Of a DNA stretch of 64,000 nucleotides, positions 1 through 7,625 are shown piece by piece; the first letter of the stretch is position 1, and every line of letters starts with the position of its first letter. Under the pieces are notes generated by a model. The model searched no databases. It was not told where the DNA came from and saw nothing but the letters and a program-made list of their open reading frames with translations. Both the position numbers and the translations under genes were made by a program. Source of the DNA: Neorhizobium galegae bv. officinalis. Lineage in GTDB: Bacteria; Pseudomonadota; Alphaproteobacteria; Rhizobiales; Rhizobiaceae. Location: assembly GCA_000985875.1 (NCBI GenBank), contig CCRI01000006.1, forward strand, positions 220,882 to 284,881, given 5' to 3'.

Positions 1-336
1 GATTTCGAGCAGCCGCGTCGCCCCGCATATCACGGCGTTCGAGGAATGCCGGTAGTTGAGGGCGAACTCGATCTCGCCGACTGCGTCCCCGGCCTGAAGC
101 TCCGAAAAAATCACTTCGTTGCCCTCTTCGGATACAAAGTAAAGATAGATGCCGCCCGATAGTATAATATAAAGTGTATCGCATGGATCACCGCTCAGAA
201 ACAGCGTCTTCCGATCTTTGTATATTCTTATATTTATTCTGTTTGCGAACGCTGAGATGACGGCGTCATCTGCGGTTCTAAATAGCTCTATTTTCTTTAT
301 TTCTTCTGAGATATTCTGATTCTTCATTGTTTTCAT
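1..336 (-). CDS. Cyclic-nucleotide-binding (Crp/Fnr-type) protein, N-terminal part
   Basis: The gene runs off the left edge, and 112 codons are visible. The translation has the cNMP-binding beta-barrel pattern of the Crp/Fnr family: GDPCDTLYIILSGG at about residues 50-63 and GDAVGEIEF at about 86-94. The DNA-binding half, if present, lies outside the window, so it could also be a sensor without a helix-turn-helix. Two in-frame ATGs (336 and 327) are possible starts; the first was chosen as the longer one and no strong ribosome site decides it. The first 60 codons are AT-rich and use ATA, AGA and CTA, unlike the rest of the window, which hints at foreign origin. It is divergent from the RhiA-like gene and may regulate it (inference). 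Confidence 0.8.
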   Translation of the reverse strand, partial: MKTMKNQNISEEIKKIELFRTADDAVISAFANRINIRIYKDRKTLFLSGDPCDTLYIILSGGIYLYFVSEEGNEVIFSELQAGDAVGEIEFALNYRHSSNAVICGATRLLEI

Positions 337-414
337 CTGCTCGTGACCACCCTGAGATTGGAAGCTTGGCTACCATCCGTCAGGCTGATATTTATCGATT
401 ATGCAAACCAGGGT

Positions 415-430
415 TGTTACACGTGTGACA
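415..430. promoter_or_regulatory. 16-bp near-perfect palindrome, candidate operator
   Basis: The sequence TGTTACACGTGTGACA is a palindrome with one mismatched (G-T) pair. It lies between the divergent cNMP-binding gene and the RhiA-like gene, 127 bases before the latter's start. Position and symmetry suggest a dimeric regulator site. It does not match the Crp (TGTGA-N6-TCACA) or Fnr (TTGAT-N4-ATCAA) consensus exactly, so the binding protein is unknown. Confidence 0.45.
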
Positions 431-556
431 TATTTCCGGATTTAAATATCTTAGGTTGTGTTTGTGCGAATGGCGTTCCGCGGAAACGGGTGCCCGCAAG
501 CACAGACGCCGTCACCGCGTGGTGTGGTCGCGGCAAACCCAAAGAGGAGAGGTATT

Positions 557-1276
557 ATGACCATTTATATGGGCCAGAACGCGATCAAGGCCTTCAGTGC
601 ACAGGCCGCTGGCCAGCCCTACAGCCTCACGGTTTTGAACGAGAATGCGAAATGGCAGCAGTTCGCTCTGTTCCAGACGATCCCCCAGGTCATCGGGCCG
701 TCGGTCGATCCGCTGTCGCTTGCCTGGATGGTCGGCGGCGCCGCGGCCGGTAGCCCCGACCAGCCGAGCACGTCGTCGTTCAACTGGACGATCGACTACT
801 CTCTGACGGTCGGCTACATCCAGCAGCTGGGCTCCGCGGGCTCGCCGCGTTCCTTCCAGACCGCAAGCTCGGTCGGCGTCATGATCGACACCCAGAATAC
901 GGTGCCGGTGACCTATCAGGGACCGTTCCCCTACGGCGCGCCCGGTTTTCCGGATGGTCCCTCCGACGGCGTCAAGGGTCTCATCGTCGCCAAGGCGGAC
1001 GGCACCATTCCGACCGTCCCGGTGCAGACCAGCAAGAGCGTCTACGTCAATGTCGGCATCGCCATGGCCCGCAAGCCGACCATCGCCGTCCAGCTCGAGC
1101 CCAACCTCGTCTATCAGTTCACTCCGAAACCGAGATACTACATTCTCGCCGGCTCTTTCGTCGAAGGCCAGGTGATCGACACGGCCACCTCTTCGTCGGC
1201 CTACGAGGTGAGCTTTAGCGGCGTCACGGACGTCTCCGTGCGGTTCACGCAACAGAACCAGTTCATGCCGGCATAA
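557..1276 (+). CDS. RhiA-like protein
   Basis: The product is a 239-residue protein with no signal peptide or membrane segment. Its pattern recalls RhiA, the quorum-sensing-controlled, rhizosphere-expressed protein of Rhizobium leguminosarum: an early FALFQ motif, the FNWTIDYSLTVG stretch at about 73-84, a GLIVAKADGTIP segment and a C-terminal FVEGQVIDTAT motif. The similarity is recalled, not computed. The ATG at 557 was chosen because a strong ribosome site (AAAGAGGAGAGG) ends 4 bases before it; an in-frame extension upstream to 458 has no such site. The biochemical role of RhiA is unknown. It stands alone, divergent from a Crp/Fnr-type gene, with a palindromic candidate operator between them. 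Confidence 0.6.
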   Translation: MTIYMGQNAIKAFSAQAAGQPYSLTVLNENAKWQQFALFQTIPQVIGPSVDPLSLAWMVGGAAAGSPDQPSTSSFNWTIDYSLTVGYIQQLGSAGSPRSFQTASSVGVMIDTQNTVPVTYQGPFPYGAPGFPDGPSDGVKGLIVAKADGTIPTVPVQTSKSVYVNVGIAMARKPTIAVQLEPNLVYQFTPKPRYYILAGSFVEGQVIDTATSSSAYEVSFSGVTDVSVRFTQQNQFMPA

Positions 1277-1361
1277 CGCCTCCGGCTACCTGCTTGGGCT
1301 TTTCAACGGGGATCGCTGGTCGGACGTTACCCCAGTCGGCAACCGGTCTTCGTTCGAAATG

Positions 1362-1387
1362 GAAGGCCGTGGGAAACCGCGGCCTTC
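1362..1387. terminator. Hairpin between convergent genes
   Basis: An 11-bp stem (GAAGGCCGTGG with CCGCGGCCTTC, one G-T pair) closes a GAAA tetraloop. It sits between the convergent RhiA-like and GGDEF genes and could stop transcription from either side. No clear T-run follows, so efficiency is uncertain. Confidence 0.55.
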
Positions 1388-1409
1388 TGGTTCGGGAAAT
1401 ATATCCCTG

Positions 1410-2444
1410 CTAAGACGCCCGTTTTTGCCCGCCGCCGTGAAGCGCGACGATCAGGCGCGGATTGGCCTTGGCCGCCTCAAGCGCCGAGCCGGCCTGCAGG
1501 CGGAGTTCCTGCGGTGAAAAGGCGTCCGCCGTGAGAGCCGCGCCGACCGAAAGACCGATCCCGCTCGTGCCGTCGGAGGCGGCGAAGACGAGATTGTCGG
1601 TGATCGAGGCGATCAGCCGCTCGGCGATCGGCTGCACGCTGTCGCGGCCGACGTCGCGGAAGACGAAGGCGAAATCGCCCTTGCCGATGCGCGCCAGGAA
1701 ATCGTTCTTCTTGATCGCCTTGCGGAAGATCGAGGCGGCCTTCTTGACGATCCGGTTGACGGCGGGATCGCCGTAGGTGCGGGCTAGATGAGGCAGATCG
1801 GTAACCGCCACCAGGAACAGGGCGGTATCCCGGTTGTCGGCATCGACGCCGTAGAGTGCCTCCAGCCGCTCGGCGAGCGCCGCATGGTTCGGCAGCGAGG
1901 TCAGCCGGTCGCGCAGTGTTACCGAGCGGGCAACCGACGCCTCGCGTTCGGCCTTGACGAGACGATCGGCACCGGCGCGAAGAATGGCTTCCAATTCGGT
2001 TTCGGCGACCACGGCATCGGAGAGCGATACGCTCAGATATTCGATCTCGGCCAGAATATCCTCAGGCCCCGCGGTGCTGTCCTGGCGCAGGCTGCGGGCG
2101 ACGGTTTCCAGAACCCGGCTGAAACCCTTCTTCTGGGTGACGCCGCTTGCCATCTTGTCCCGCAGTTCCAGCAGTAGCTTTATTTCCTGATCGCGACCCC
2201 TGACGGGCATGAGCGCCACGAAAGCCGAAAGCTGATGGCGCAGCCCCATCTCGTCGAGCACCGTCTGGGAAGGGCCGGCGGGGAGCGCCAGAACTTCGCG
2301 CGAAAGGGCGGGGTCGGCGCCCAGCAGCGCCTCGTGGAAGAGCTCGTAATTGCGCGGCAGGCCGCTCACGTCCAGCTTGGCCATGAGCTGGACGACAGCC
2401 TGCAGGCCGCGATCCTGTCCCGTTCTGCTCGCTTCGCCCGCCAT
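1410..2444 (-). CDS. Degenerate GGDEF-domain protein
   Basis: The product is a 344-residue soluble protein. The C-terminal half (about 175-335) has the GGDEF fold signature beginning DRLTSLPNHAAL, where active diguanylate cyclases have DPLTGLPNR. The signature GG(D/E)EF loop is GKGDF at 254-258, so the second Gly and the Glu that support cyclic-di-GMP synthesis are lost. It is therefore probably not a cyclase and may bind a nucleotide or act structurally. The N-terminal half contains the NYELFHEAL motif often seen ahead of alphaproteobacterial GGDEF domains. The ATG at 2444 has GAGGG six bases upstream. It stands as a single gene. Confidence 0.75.
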   Translation of the reverse strand: MAGEASRTGQDRGLQAVVQLMAKLDVSGLPRNYELFHEALLGADPALSREVLALPAGPSQTVLDEMGLRHQLSAFVALMPVRGRDQEIKLLLELRDKMASGVTQKKGFSRVLETVARSLRQDSTAGPEDILAEIEYLSVSLSDAVVAETELEAILRAGADRLVKAEREASVARSVTLRDRLTSLPNHAALAERLEALYGVDADNRDTALFLVAVTDLPHLARTYGDPAVNRIVKKAASIFRKAIKKNDFLARIGKGDFAFVFRDVGRDSVQPIAERLIASITDNLVFAASDGTSGIGLSVGAALTADAFSPQELRLQAGSALEAAKANPRLIVALHGGGQKRAS

Positions 2445-2650
2445 GTCTCGCCCTCACAATTGTTCGATCGTGGGACAAGCCATGCGGCACCGGTTTTAAC
2501 ATTTACTAAAAAGGACCGGATTGCCGCTAGTTACGGTTAAGGGATCGTCGAAATGGCCGATCGACTGCAACTCATGAAATTTCCTGATTGGATTCAAACG
2601 GGAATTTGCTTTCAATATCGCCGGCCACACGTTCAGATCAGGAGCCTGCC

Positions 2651-3340
2651 GTGACCCGTATCCTCTACTCGCTCTGCGGCGCCGACGAGAGCCGCCCGTT
2701 TTCGCCCCATTGCTGGAAAGTCGTGCAGGCACTCGCCCACAAGGGCCTCGATTTCATCGAGAAGCCGACGCCGTTTACCGAAATCCCGAGCCTTGAGGGC
2801 GGTTTCTCCAAGACGGTGCCCATCCTCAAGGACGGCAACGAGCTGATCCGCGACAGTTTCGAGATCGCGCTTTATCTGGAAGAAGCCTATCCCGACCGGC
2901 CAACGCTGTTCGGCGGACCGGCCGGCAAGGCGTTCGCCCGCTTCGTCGAGGGTTTTTCCCAGATGGTGGTGCACACGGCGATCACCAAGATCGCGGTCAA
3001 GAACATTCATGACATGCTCGGCGAGACGGACCAGGTCTATTTCCGCGCCAGCCGCGAGGCCCGGCTCGGCAGGACGCTCGAAGAGCTCGACGCGAGCCGC
3101 CAGGCGGAGATCGACGGTTTCGCGCCCAAGCTGGAGCCGATCCGCCACGCCCTGAAATATCATGATTTCATCGGCGGCGACGGCCCGCTTTTCGTCGACT
3201 ACATCCTGTTCGGCGCGCTGCAGTGGATGCGCATCACCGCCGGCACCAAGGTGTTTTCCGATGACGACCCGGTCGGGTTGTGGTTCGAGCGCTGCCTCGA
3301 CCTGCATAATGGCGTCGGGCGCAGTGTGACAGCGGCGTGA
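2651..3340 (+). CDS. Glutathione S-transferase family protein
   Basis: The product has 229 residues. The N-terminal thioredoxin-like domain starts [18 protein letters not shown], with the usual cis-Pro region (KTVPILKDG) and the [15 protein letters not shown] motif that binds the glutathione glutamyl group. The rest is the all-helical domain. The start is GTG at 2651, set by AGGAG six bases upstream; extending to an ATG at 2588 adds unconserved residues without a ribosome site. The likely role is glutathione-dependent conjugation or reduction in the cytoplasm; the substrate is unknown. It lies just upstream of ndk in the same direction with a weak hairpin between them. Confidence 0.85.
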   Translation: MTRILYSLCGADESRPFSPHCWKVVQALAHKGLDFIEKPTPFTEIPSLEGGFSKTVPILKDGNELIRDSFEIALYLEEAYPDRPTLFGGPAGKAFARFVEGFSQMVVHTAITKIAVKNIHDMLGETDQVYFRASREARLGRTLEELDASRQAEIDGFAPKLEPIRHALKYHDFIGGDGPLFVDYILFGALQWMRITAGTKVFSDDDPVGLWFERCLDLHNGVGRSVTAA

Positions 3341-3372
3341 AATTGCCGGAACCCCCTTGTTTCCAGCGAAAG

Positions 3373-3391
3373 GGGCGGGTAAAGACCGCCC
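3373..3391 (+). terminator. Weak hairpin between GST gene and ndk
   Basis: A 6-bp stem GGGCGG/CCGCCC with a 7-base loop is followed by ACTTTCCCC. It may partly terminate the GST transcript ahead of ndk. The short stem and interrupted T-run make this tentative. Confidence 0.35.
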
Positions 3392-3437
3392 ACTTTCCCC
3401 CTTAGTCACGGGGCCACAGGAAACGAAGGATAGAACA

Positions 3438-3860
3438 ATGGCGATTGAACGCACGTTTTCGATGATCAAGCCGGATGCCACCAAGCGCAACCTCACGGGC
3501 GCCATCACCAAGGTGTTTGAAGACAATGGCCTGCGCGTCATCGCTTCCAAGCGCGTCTGGATGAGCAAGCGCGAGGCAGAAGGCTTCTACGCCGTTCACA
3601 AGGAACGCCCGTTCTTCGGCGAACTCGTGGAAGGCATGACCTCCGGCCCGACCATCGTTCAGGTTCTGGAAGGCGAAAACGCCATCCTGAAGAACCGCGA
3701 GATCATGGGCGCCACCAACCCGGCCAACGCCGACGAAGGCACCATCCGCAAGACCTTCGCGCTGTCGATCGGCGAAAACTCGGTTCACGGTTCCGACGCT
3801 CCGGAAACCGCAGCCCAGGAAATCGCCTACTGGTTCTCCGAAACCGAGATCGTCGGCTGA
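3438..3860 (+). CDS. ndk: Nucleoside-diphosphate kinase
   Basis: The 140-residue product has the usual bacterial length. It transfers the gamma-phosphate of ATP to nucleoside diphosphates through a phosphohistidine. The catalytic His117 lies in the expected NSVHGSDA motif, and the N-terminal [11 protein letters not shown] strand is canonical. The ATG at 3438 is preceded by GAAGGA. A strong terminator follows, so it is the last gene of its unit. It supplies NTPs and dNTPs for nucleic acid synthesis. Confidence 0.97.
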   Translation: MAIERTFSMIKPDATKRNLTGAITKVFEDNGLRVIASKRVWMSKREAEGFYAVHKERPFFGELVEGMTSGPTIVQVLEGENAILKNREIMGATNPANADEGTIRKTFALSIGENSVHGSDAPETAAQEIAYWFSETEIVG

Positions 3861-3892
3861 TTTAAGCCCCGTCTCGACGGAAGACTTTGATG

Positions 3893-3919
3893 AAACCGGG
3901 GTTTTGGCCCCGGTTTTTT
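3893..3919 (+). terminator. Rho-independent terminator after ndk
   Basis: A 9-bp perfect stem AAACCGGGG/CCCCGGTTT with a TTTTGG loop is followed directly by a T-run. Confidence 0.9.
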
Positions 3920-3950
3920 CGTTTTTGGATATTCGGCCGCGTTTCCCGCC

Positions 3951-4451
3951 TCAGGCCGGGCAGTCGTCGTCCCGACCGTAGTCTGCAGTCCCGTCCGGCT
4001 TGAAGACCTCCGGGTTCCGCTCGTAGCCGGCTCCGAGCACCAGCGGCTTGCTGGGAAGCACCGACTGGTCGACGTCCGAGACGAGCTGGGTCTTCAATTC
4101 CTGCAGCGTCCGGCCGGCCGCATCCACCAGCCGGATATCCACGGAATAGGACTTGTCCTTGCGCACGCAGCGGACATTGGGGCTCTGCAGGGTGATCTTG
4201 TTCCAGGCGGGGAAGATTTTTTCACTGATGACGATCGGATCGCCGCCGGCGGGGTCTTCGAATTTGGCGATCGCCACGGTGCCCTCCGGGATCGGCCCGG
4301 TCTTGTTGAGCGTCACGAGATAGGTGGCGCTGGCGACCCGGTAGTTGAACACGAAGATATGCCCGCTCACCTCCACCAGCTTTTCCGCCTCGCGCTGGCA
4401 CGCGGCAAGGGCGAGGGCGGCAAGACTGAGAACCATAAACCGGCGCATCAT
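3951..4451 (-). CDS. Small lipoprotein of unknown function
   Basis: The product has 166 residues. Residues 1-19 form a lipoprotein signal ending in the lipobox LAAC, so the mature protein should be anchored to a membrane by its Cys. The remaining beta-rich region has no family I recognise; it carries a second and third Cys (VRCVRKD and the C-terminal DDDCPA) that could pair. The ATG at 4451 has AAGGAGG upstream and overlaps the stop of the CGNR gene by 4 bases (ATGA), so the two are probably translationally coupled. An extension to 4574 would run inside the CGNR gene and was rejected. Confidence 0.75.
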   Translation of the reverse strand: MMRRFMVLSLAALALAACQREAEKLVEVSGHIFVFNYRVASATYLVTLNKTGPIPEGTVAIAKFEDPAGGDPIVISEKIFPAWNKITLQSPNVRCVRKDKSYSVDIRLVDAAGRTLQELKTQLVSDVDQSVLPSKPLVLGAGYERNPEVFKPDGTADYGRDDDCPA

Positions 4452-4996
4452 GACGCGGCCTCCTTCTTCCTGCGATGATAATGGCGGCTGGCTTTGACGC
4501 GATTGCCGCACACCGCCATGTCGCACCAGGTGCGGCTGCGGTTTTTGCTGCGGTCTATGAACAGCCAGCCGCAACTGCCGCAGATCTTCATGCGCGCCAG
4601 TTCATCGCCGGCGAGAAGCCTGAGCGCCGAATAAGCGGTCGCCGCCTCCAGCGAGTTTTTCTCGGCGCGGCGCAGGATGGCTGCCGTCGCTTCGAGGAAA
4701 TCGGCAAGCAACGTCTGTGCGTCGTCGCCCAGCACCCGGGCGCGAAAATAGCGGTCGATCGCTTCGCGCAGCGCGATGAACGGCGTGTGGTTTTCCTCAC
4801 TGACCGGCGCGAGATCGCCGAACAGCGCCCTTTCTGCCGAGAATTTTTCGGCTGCTTTCGGAAAGGCGTGCATCTGCTGCGGTTCCGCGAACCGGTCGAT
4901 GCTGCGTGTCGCGTCGAAGCGCAGGATCACGCTGTTGGCGACATCCAGCGCCAGCGCGCCTCCGGCAAAACGATGCGGGGTCCAGGAAAAGCTCAT
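4448..4996 (-). CDS. CGNR zinc-finger domain regulator
   Basis: The product has 182 residues. The C-terminal third carries the family's zinc-binding and DNA-binding motif: CGSCGWLFIDRSKNRSRTW followed by CDMAVCGNRVKASRHY. The N-terminal part matches the helical ABATE/DUF1470-type domain found ahead of it. Members are usually treated as transcriptional regulators. The ATG at 4996 was chosen over 5062 because the longer form would place a strong inverted repeat (5005-5036) inside the gene; there is no clear ribosome site for either. It is divergent from a LivH-type permease and overlaps the downstream lipoprotein by 4 bases. Confidence 0.8.
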   Translation of the reverse strand: MSFSWTPHRFAGGALALDVANSVILRFDATRSIDRFAEPQQMHAFPKAAEKFSAERALFGDLAPVSEENHTPFIALREAIDRYFRARVLGDDAQTLLADFLEATAAILRRAEKNSLEAATAYSALRLLAGDELARMKICGSCGWLFIDRSKNRSRTWCDMAVCGNRVKASRHYHRRKKEAAS

Positions 4997-5004
4997 GGCG
5001 ATAT

Positions 5005-5036
5005 TATAACTGGTAAAATGCGGTTGACCAGTTATA
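5005..5036. promoter_or_regulatory. Inverted repeat between CGNR gene and LivH-type permease
   Basis: Perfect 10-bp arms TATAACTGGT and ACCAGTTATA are separated by 12 bases. The repeat lies 9 bases before the CGNR start and 25 bases before the permease start, so a bound protein could control both divergent promoters. The minus strand also reads TATAAT here, a possible -10 box. The obvious candidate binder is the CGNR protein (inference). Confidence 0.6.
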
Positions 5037-5060
5037 TTCGGCATCGCTATCGGAGTGCCC

Positions 5061-5957
5061 ATGGCCTATCTGCTGCAGCAACTGGCGAACGCGGTTCCGC
5101 TGGCGGCGCTCTATGCGACGCTCGCCTTCGGATATTCGATCGCCTTTGCCGTAACGAAGCGGGCCGACATCACCTACGGGGCGATTTTCGCCTTTTCCGG
5201 CCATCTCTACCTGCTCTTCGCCCATTTCGGCTGGGACCGGCTGTGGCTGATCCTGCCGGCCGCATTGGGGCTTGGCGCATTTGCCGGGATCGCCGGCGGC
5301 ATCGGGGCAGGGGTGACGATCGGGCAGCTGGTGATGCGGCCGCTTGCAAAGATCTCGCCGAACGCTGTGATCGTCGCCTCGCTCGGCGCGCTGATGGTGC
5401 TGATGGAAGGCGCCCGGATCGCCGCTGACACCCGCGAACTCTGGCTGCCGCCCTTCCTCAACGACGCGATCGTCTTCTGGCACGCAGACGGCTTTCCGGT
5501 GACGCTGACGCTCATCCAGCTTATCAACATCGCCGTCATGCTGATGGTCATCGGAGCGGGCTATCTGGTGCTGGCGTACACCTATTGGGGCCGCATGTGG
5601 CGGGCGGTTTCCGACGATCCGCTGGCGGCGGAACTTTCCGGCACCAATTCCGCGCAGGTCTTTGTCGTGGCTTATGCGGCAGCCGCGCTCTACGCCTCGA
5701 TCTGCGGCGTGCTCGCCACCTCCCATTACGGCACGATGGATTTTGGCGCGGGCCTGCTGTTTGGGCTCAAGGTCGTCCTGATCGCCGCGGCAGGCGGTCA
5801 TTCCAATCCCCTGCGTGCCGCCGCCGGCGCCGCCGTCATCGGGCTCGCCGAAACGCTCTGGAGCGGTTACGGCCCGATCGTCTGGCGCGACCTGGTGATC
5901 GTCGCCTTGCTGGTCATGGTTTTGGTGACGAGCCGGCGGGAGCGGGTGGTGCCGTGA
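5061..5957 (+). CDS. LivH-type branched-chain amino acid ABC permease, orphan
   Basis: The product is a 298-residue polytopic membrane protein with about eight hydrophobic segments. It matches the BPD_transp_2 (LivH/LivM) permease family: LAFGYSIAFAVTKRADITYG near the N-terminus, the WGRMWRAVSDDPLAAELSG loop (where LivH has GRACRA..D..A..LGI), and GLLFGLKVVLIAAAGG before the last segments. LivH normally works with LivM, two ATPases and a binding protein; none lies within the window near it. The ATG at 5061 has GGAG five bases upstream. The stop abuts the moaE stop on the other strand with no gap. Substrate is unknown. Confidence 0.8.
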   Translation: MAYLLQQLANAVPLAALYATLAFGYSIAFAVTKRADITYGAIFAFSGHLYLLFAHFGWDRLWLILPAALGLGAFAGIAGGIGAGVTIGQLVMRPLAKISPNAVIVASLGALMVLMEGARIAADTRELWLPPFLNDAIVFWHADGFPVTLTLIQLINIAVMLMVIGAGYLVLAYTYWGRMWRAVSDDPLAAELSGTNSAQVFVVAYAAAALYASICGVLATSHYGTMDFGAGLLFGLKVVLIAAAGGHSNPLRAAAGAAVIGLAETLWSGYGPIVWRDLVIVALLVMVLVTSRRERVVP

Positions 5958-6416
5958 TCACCTCCATTTGTCCCGCGCGGTGTCGTCCGCGTCCTTGGCG
6001 GCGATCCAGTCGCCTTGTGAGCCGTCGGCCGCGTGTTCCTTCTTCCAGAAGGGGGCCGAGGTCTTCAGGAAGTCCATGACAAAATTGGCACCGTCGAAGG
6101 CCGCCTGCCGGTGCGGGGCGGCGGCGATGACAAGCACGATGTTCTCGCCTGGCATGATCTTGCCGAAGCGGTGAATGGCGGTGAGGCCGATGAGCGAGAA
6201 TCGCTCGATCGCCAGTTCGCCGATGCGGCGCATCTCCGCTTCCGCCATGCCCGGATAATGTTCGAGTTCCAGCGCCGACAATGCACCCTGTTCGTCGCGG
6301 CAGAGGCCCGTGAAGGTGACGACAGCGCCTATATTGGTGCGGCCGGCGGTGAGGGCGGAGATTTCGGCCTGCAGGTCGAAGTCGGTGGGTTGGACGCGGA
6401 TGGTGGGAGTGGTCAT
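5958..6416 (-). CDS. moaE: Molybdopterin synthase catalytic subunit
   Basis: The 152-residue product fits MoaE. It has the TNIGAVVTFTGLCRDE motif at about 27-42, HRFGKIMPGENIV for the central region, and the C-terminal FWKKE with the conserved catalytic lysines. With MoaD it inserts two sulfurs into precursor Z to make molybdopterin. The ATG at 6416 has GAGG seven bases upstream. It is downstream of moaD and pgsA on the same strand, separated from moaD by a palindromic repeat element that probably forms hairpins in the shared transcript. Confidence 0.95.
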   Translation of the reverse strand: MTTPTIRVQPTDFDLQAEISALTAGRTNIGAVVTFTGLCRDEQGALSALELEHYPGMAEAEMRRIGELAIERFSLIGLTAIHRFGKIMPGENIVLVIAAAPHRQAAFDGANFVMDFLKTSAPFWKKEHAADGSQGDWIAAKDADDTARDKWR

Positions 6417-6456
6417 CTGAATGCCTCGCCGTGGGCTGCGACGGCCAACGAGAGTA

Positions 6457-6596
6457 CTCCCTCATTCCTGTGCTTGTCACAGGAATCCAGCCACGGCGCG
6501 TCTGCGCCGTGAATGAACGTCTGCGTGGAAATGAGTCTTCTGCGCCCAAGGACCTGGGCGCGCTGGATTCCTGTGACAAGCACAGGAATGAGGGAG
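6457..6596. repeat. RIME-like palindromic intergenic element, copy 1
   Basis: Perfect 35-bp outer arms (6457-6491 and 6562-6596) enclose two inner hairpins: CACGGCGC/GCGCCGTG with loop GTCT at 6492-6511, and GCGCCCA/TGGGCGC at 6542-6561. The same arrangement recurs at 22349-22467. It resembles the known class of rhizobial intergenic mosaic elements (RIME). It lies between moaD and moaE and would be transcribed with them. Open frames over it are not genes. Confidence 0.85.
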
Positions 6597-6621
6597 CGTG
6601 GGGTTCGCCCCTTCATTCCGA

Positions 6622-6879
6622 TCACCCACCCGTCATCGGCGGGAAGATGCCGATCTCGCGCGCGCCGGCGATCGGCTCGTCGTGTTCGGCATGTTCCTGG
6701 TTGATGGCGACGCGGATGACGTCGGGGAACTGGAGCGCGTTCTCGTATTCCTCGCCGAGCGTCGTCAGATGCGCGAGCAGATCCTTGACCGTGACGACGC
6801 TTGCCGGCAGGTCAAGGTCCTCCTCGGACTTGCCGATCCGTTCGCGCACCCAGGCGAAATAGACGAGTTTGACGGTCAT
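6622..6879 (-). CDS. moaD: Molybdopterin synthase sulfur-carrier subunit
   Basis: The 85-residue product is a ubiquitin-fold protein ending in the Gly-Gly tail (FPPMTGG) that is adenylated and thiocarboxylated to carry sulfur to MoaE. The N-terminal KLVYFAWVRERIG is typical. The ATG at 6879 overlaps the pgsA stop by 4 bases (ATGA), indicating coupled translation. It is followed by a palindromic repeat and then moaE. Confidence 0.95.
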   Translation of the reverse strand: MTVKLVYFAWVRERIGKSEEDLDLPASVVTVKDLLAHLTTLGEEYENALQFPDVIRVAINQEHAEHDEPIAGAREIGIFPPMTGG

Positions 6880-7463
6880 TCTTCGTCCACCAGGTGTTTG
6901 ACGCCGGCCTTGAAGTAGTCGTAGCCGGTGTAGAAGGTCAGGAACGCGGCGAGCCACAGAAGCACGATGCCCATCTGGGTCGTGTAGGGCAGGATCTTGT
7001 CGCCGGCAGGTCCGGCAAGCAGGAAGGCGATCGACACCATCTGGATCGTCGTCTTCCACTTGGCGATGCGCGTCACCGGCACCGAGACCTTCAGCGCGGC
7101 AAGATATTCGCGCAGGCCCGAGACGAGGATTTCGCGGCAGAGGATGGTGATTGCCGCCCAGAGCGACCAGCCGGCGATCGTCTGGTCGGCGGCGAGCAAC
7201 AGCAGTACTGCGGCGACCAGCAGCTTGTCGGCGATCGGATCGAGCATCCGGCCGATATTCGACGTCTGGTTCCAGATGCGGGCGAGATAACCGTCGAGAT
7301 AGTCTGTGAGCGAGGCGACGGCGAAAAGCACCAGCGCAGTCCAGCGCGCAACATCCGAGCTTTCAAGCTGCCCCTCGATGAAGAAGCAGCCGACGATGAT
7401 CGGCACGGCCACGATGCGCGCATAGGTCAAAAGATTGGGAATATTGTATGCGCGCGACGCCAT
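6876..7463 (-). CDS. pgsA: CDP-diacylglycerol--glycerol-3-phosphate 3-phosphatidyltransferase
   Basis: The product is a 195-residue membrane enzyme that makes phosphatidylglycerol phosphate, the committed step to phosphatidylglycerol and cardiolipin. It has the CDP-alcohol phosphotransferase signature DG-x2-AR-x8-G-x3-D-x3-D, seen as LDGYLARIW and then NIGRMLDPIADK at about residues 57-80, plus several hydrophobic segments. The N-terminal MASRAYNIPNLLTYARI is typical. It lies between uvrC and moaD on the same strand, a conserved rhizobial order. Confidence 0.95.
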   Translation of the reverse strand: MASRAYNIPNLLTYARIVAVPIIVGCFFIEGQLESSDVARWTALVLFAVASLTDYLDGYLARIWNQTSNIGRMLDPIADKLLVAAVLLLLAADQTIAGWSLWAAITILCREILVSGLREYLAALKVSVPVTRIAKWKTTIQMVSIAFLLAGPAGDKILPYTTQMGIVLLWLAAFLTFYTGYDYFKAGVKHLVDEE

Positions 7464-7625
7464 GGGGAGCCTTCCGGATGTTTGATCCTAGTTGATGCGT
7501 TGGGGCCGAAGCGTCAACAGTGTTTCGCGGCTTTTTTGCAGAGGATTGCGTCGGGCCTGCGCCAGTGTGTCGAGACCGTTCTGCTACCGGTAAGGAAATG
7601 AGGATGCGGGACGGCAAATAATTCC

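Noticed and set aside
6413..6630. Short open frames on both strands over the spacer between moaD and moaE
   Set aside because: They are translations of the palindromic repeat, as shown by its second copy at 22349-22467.
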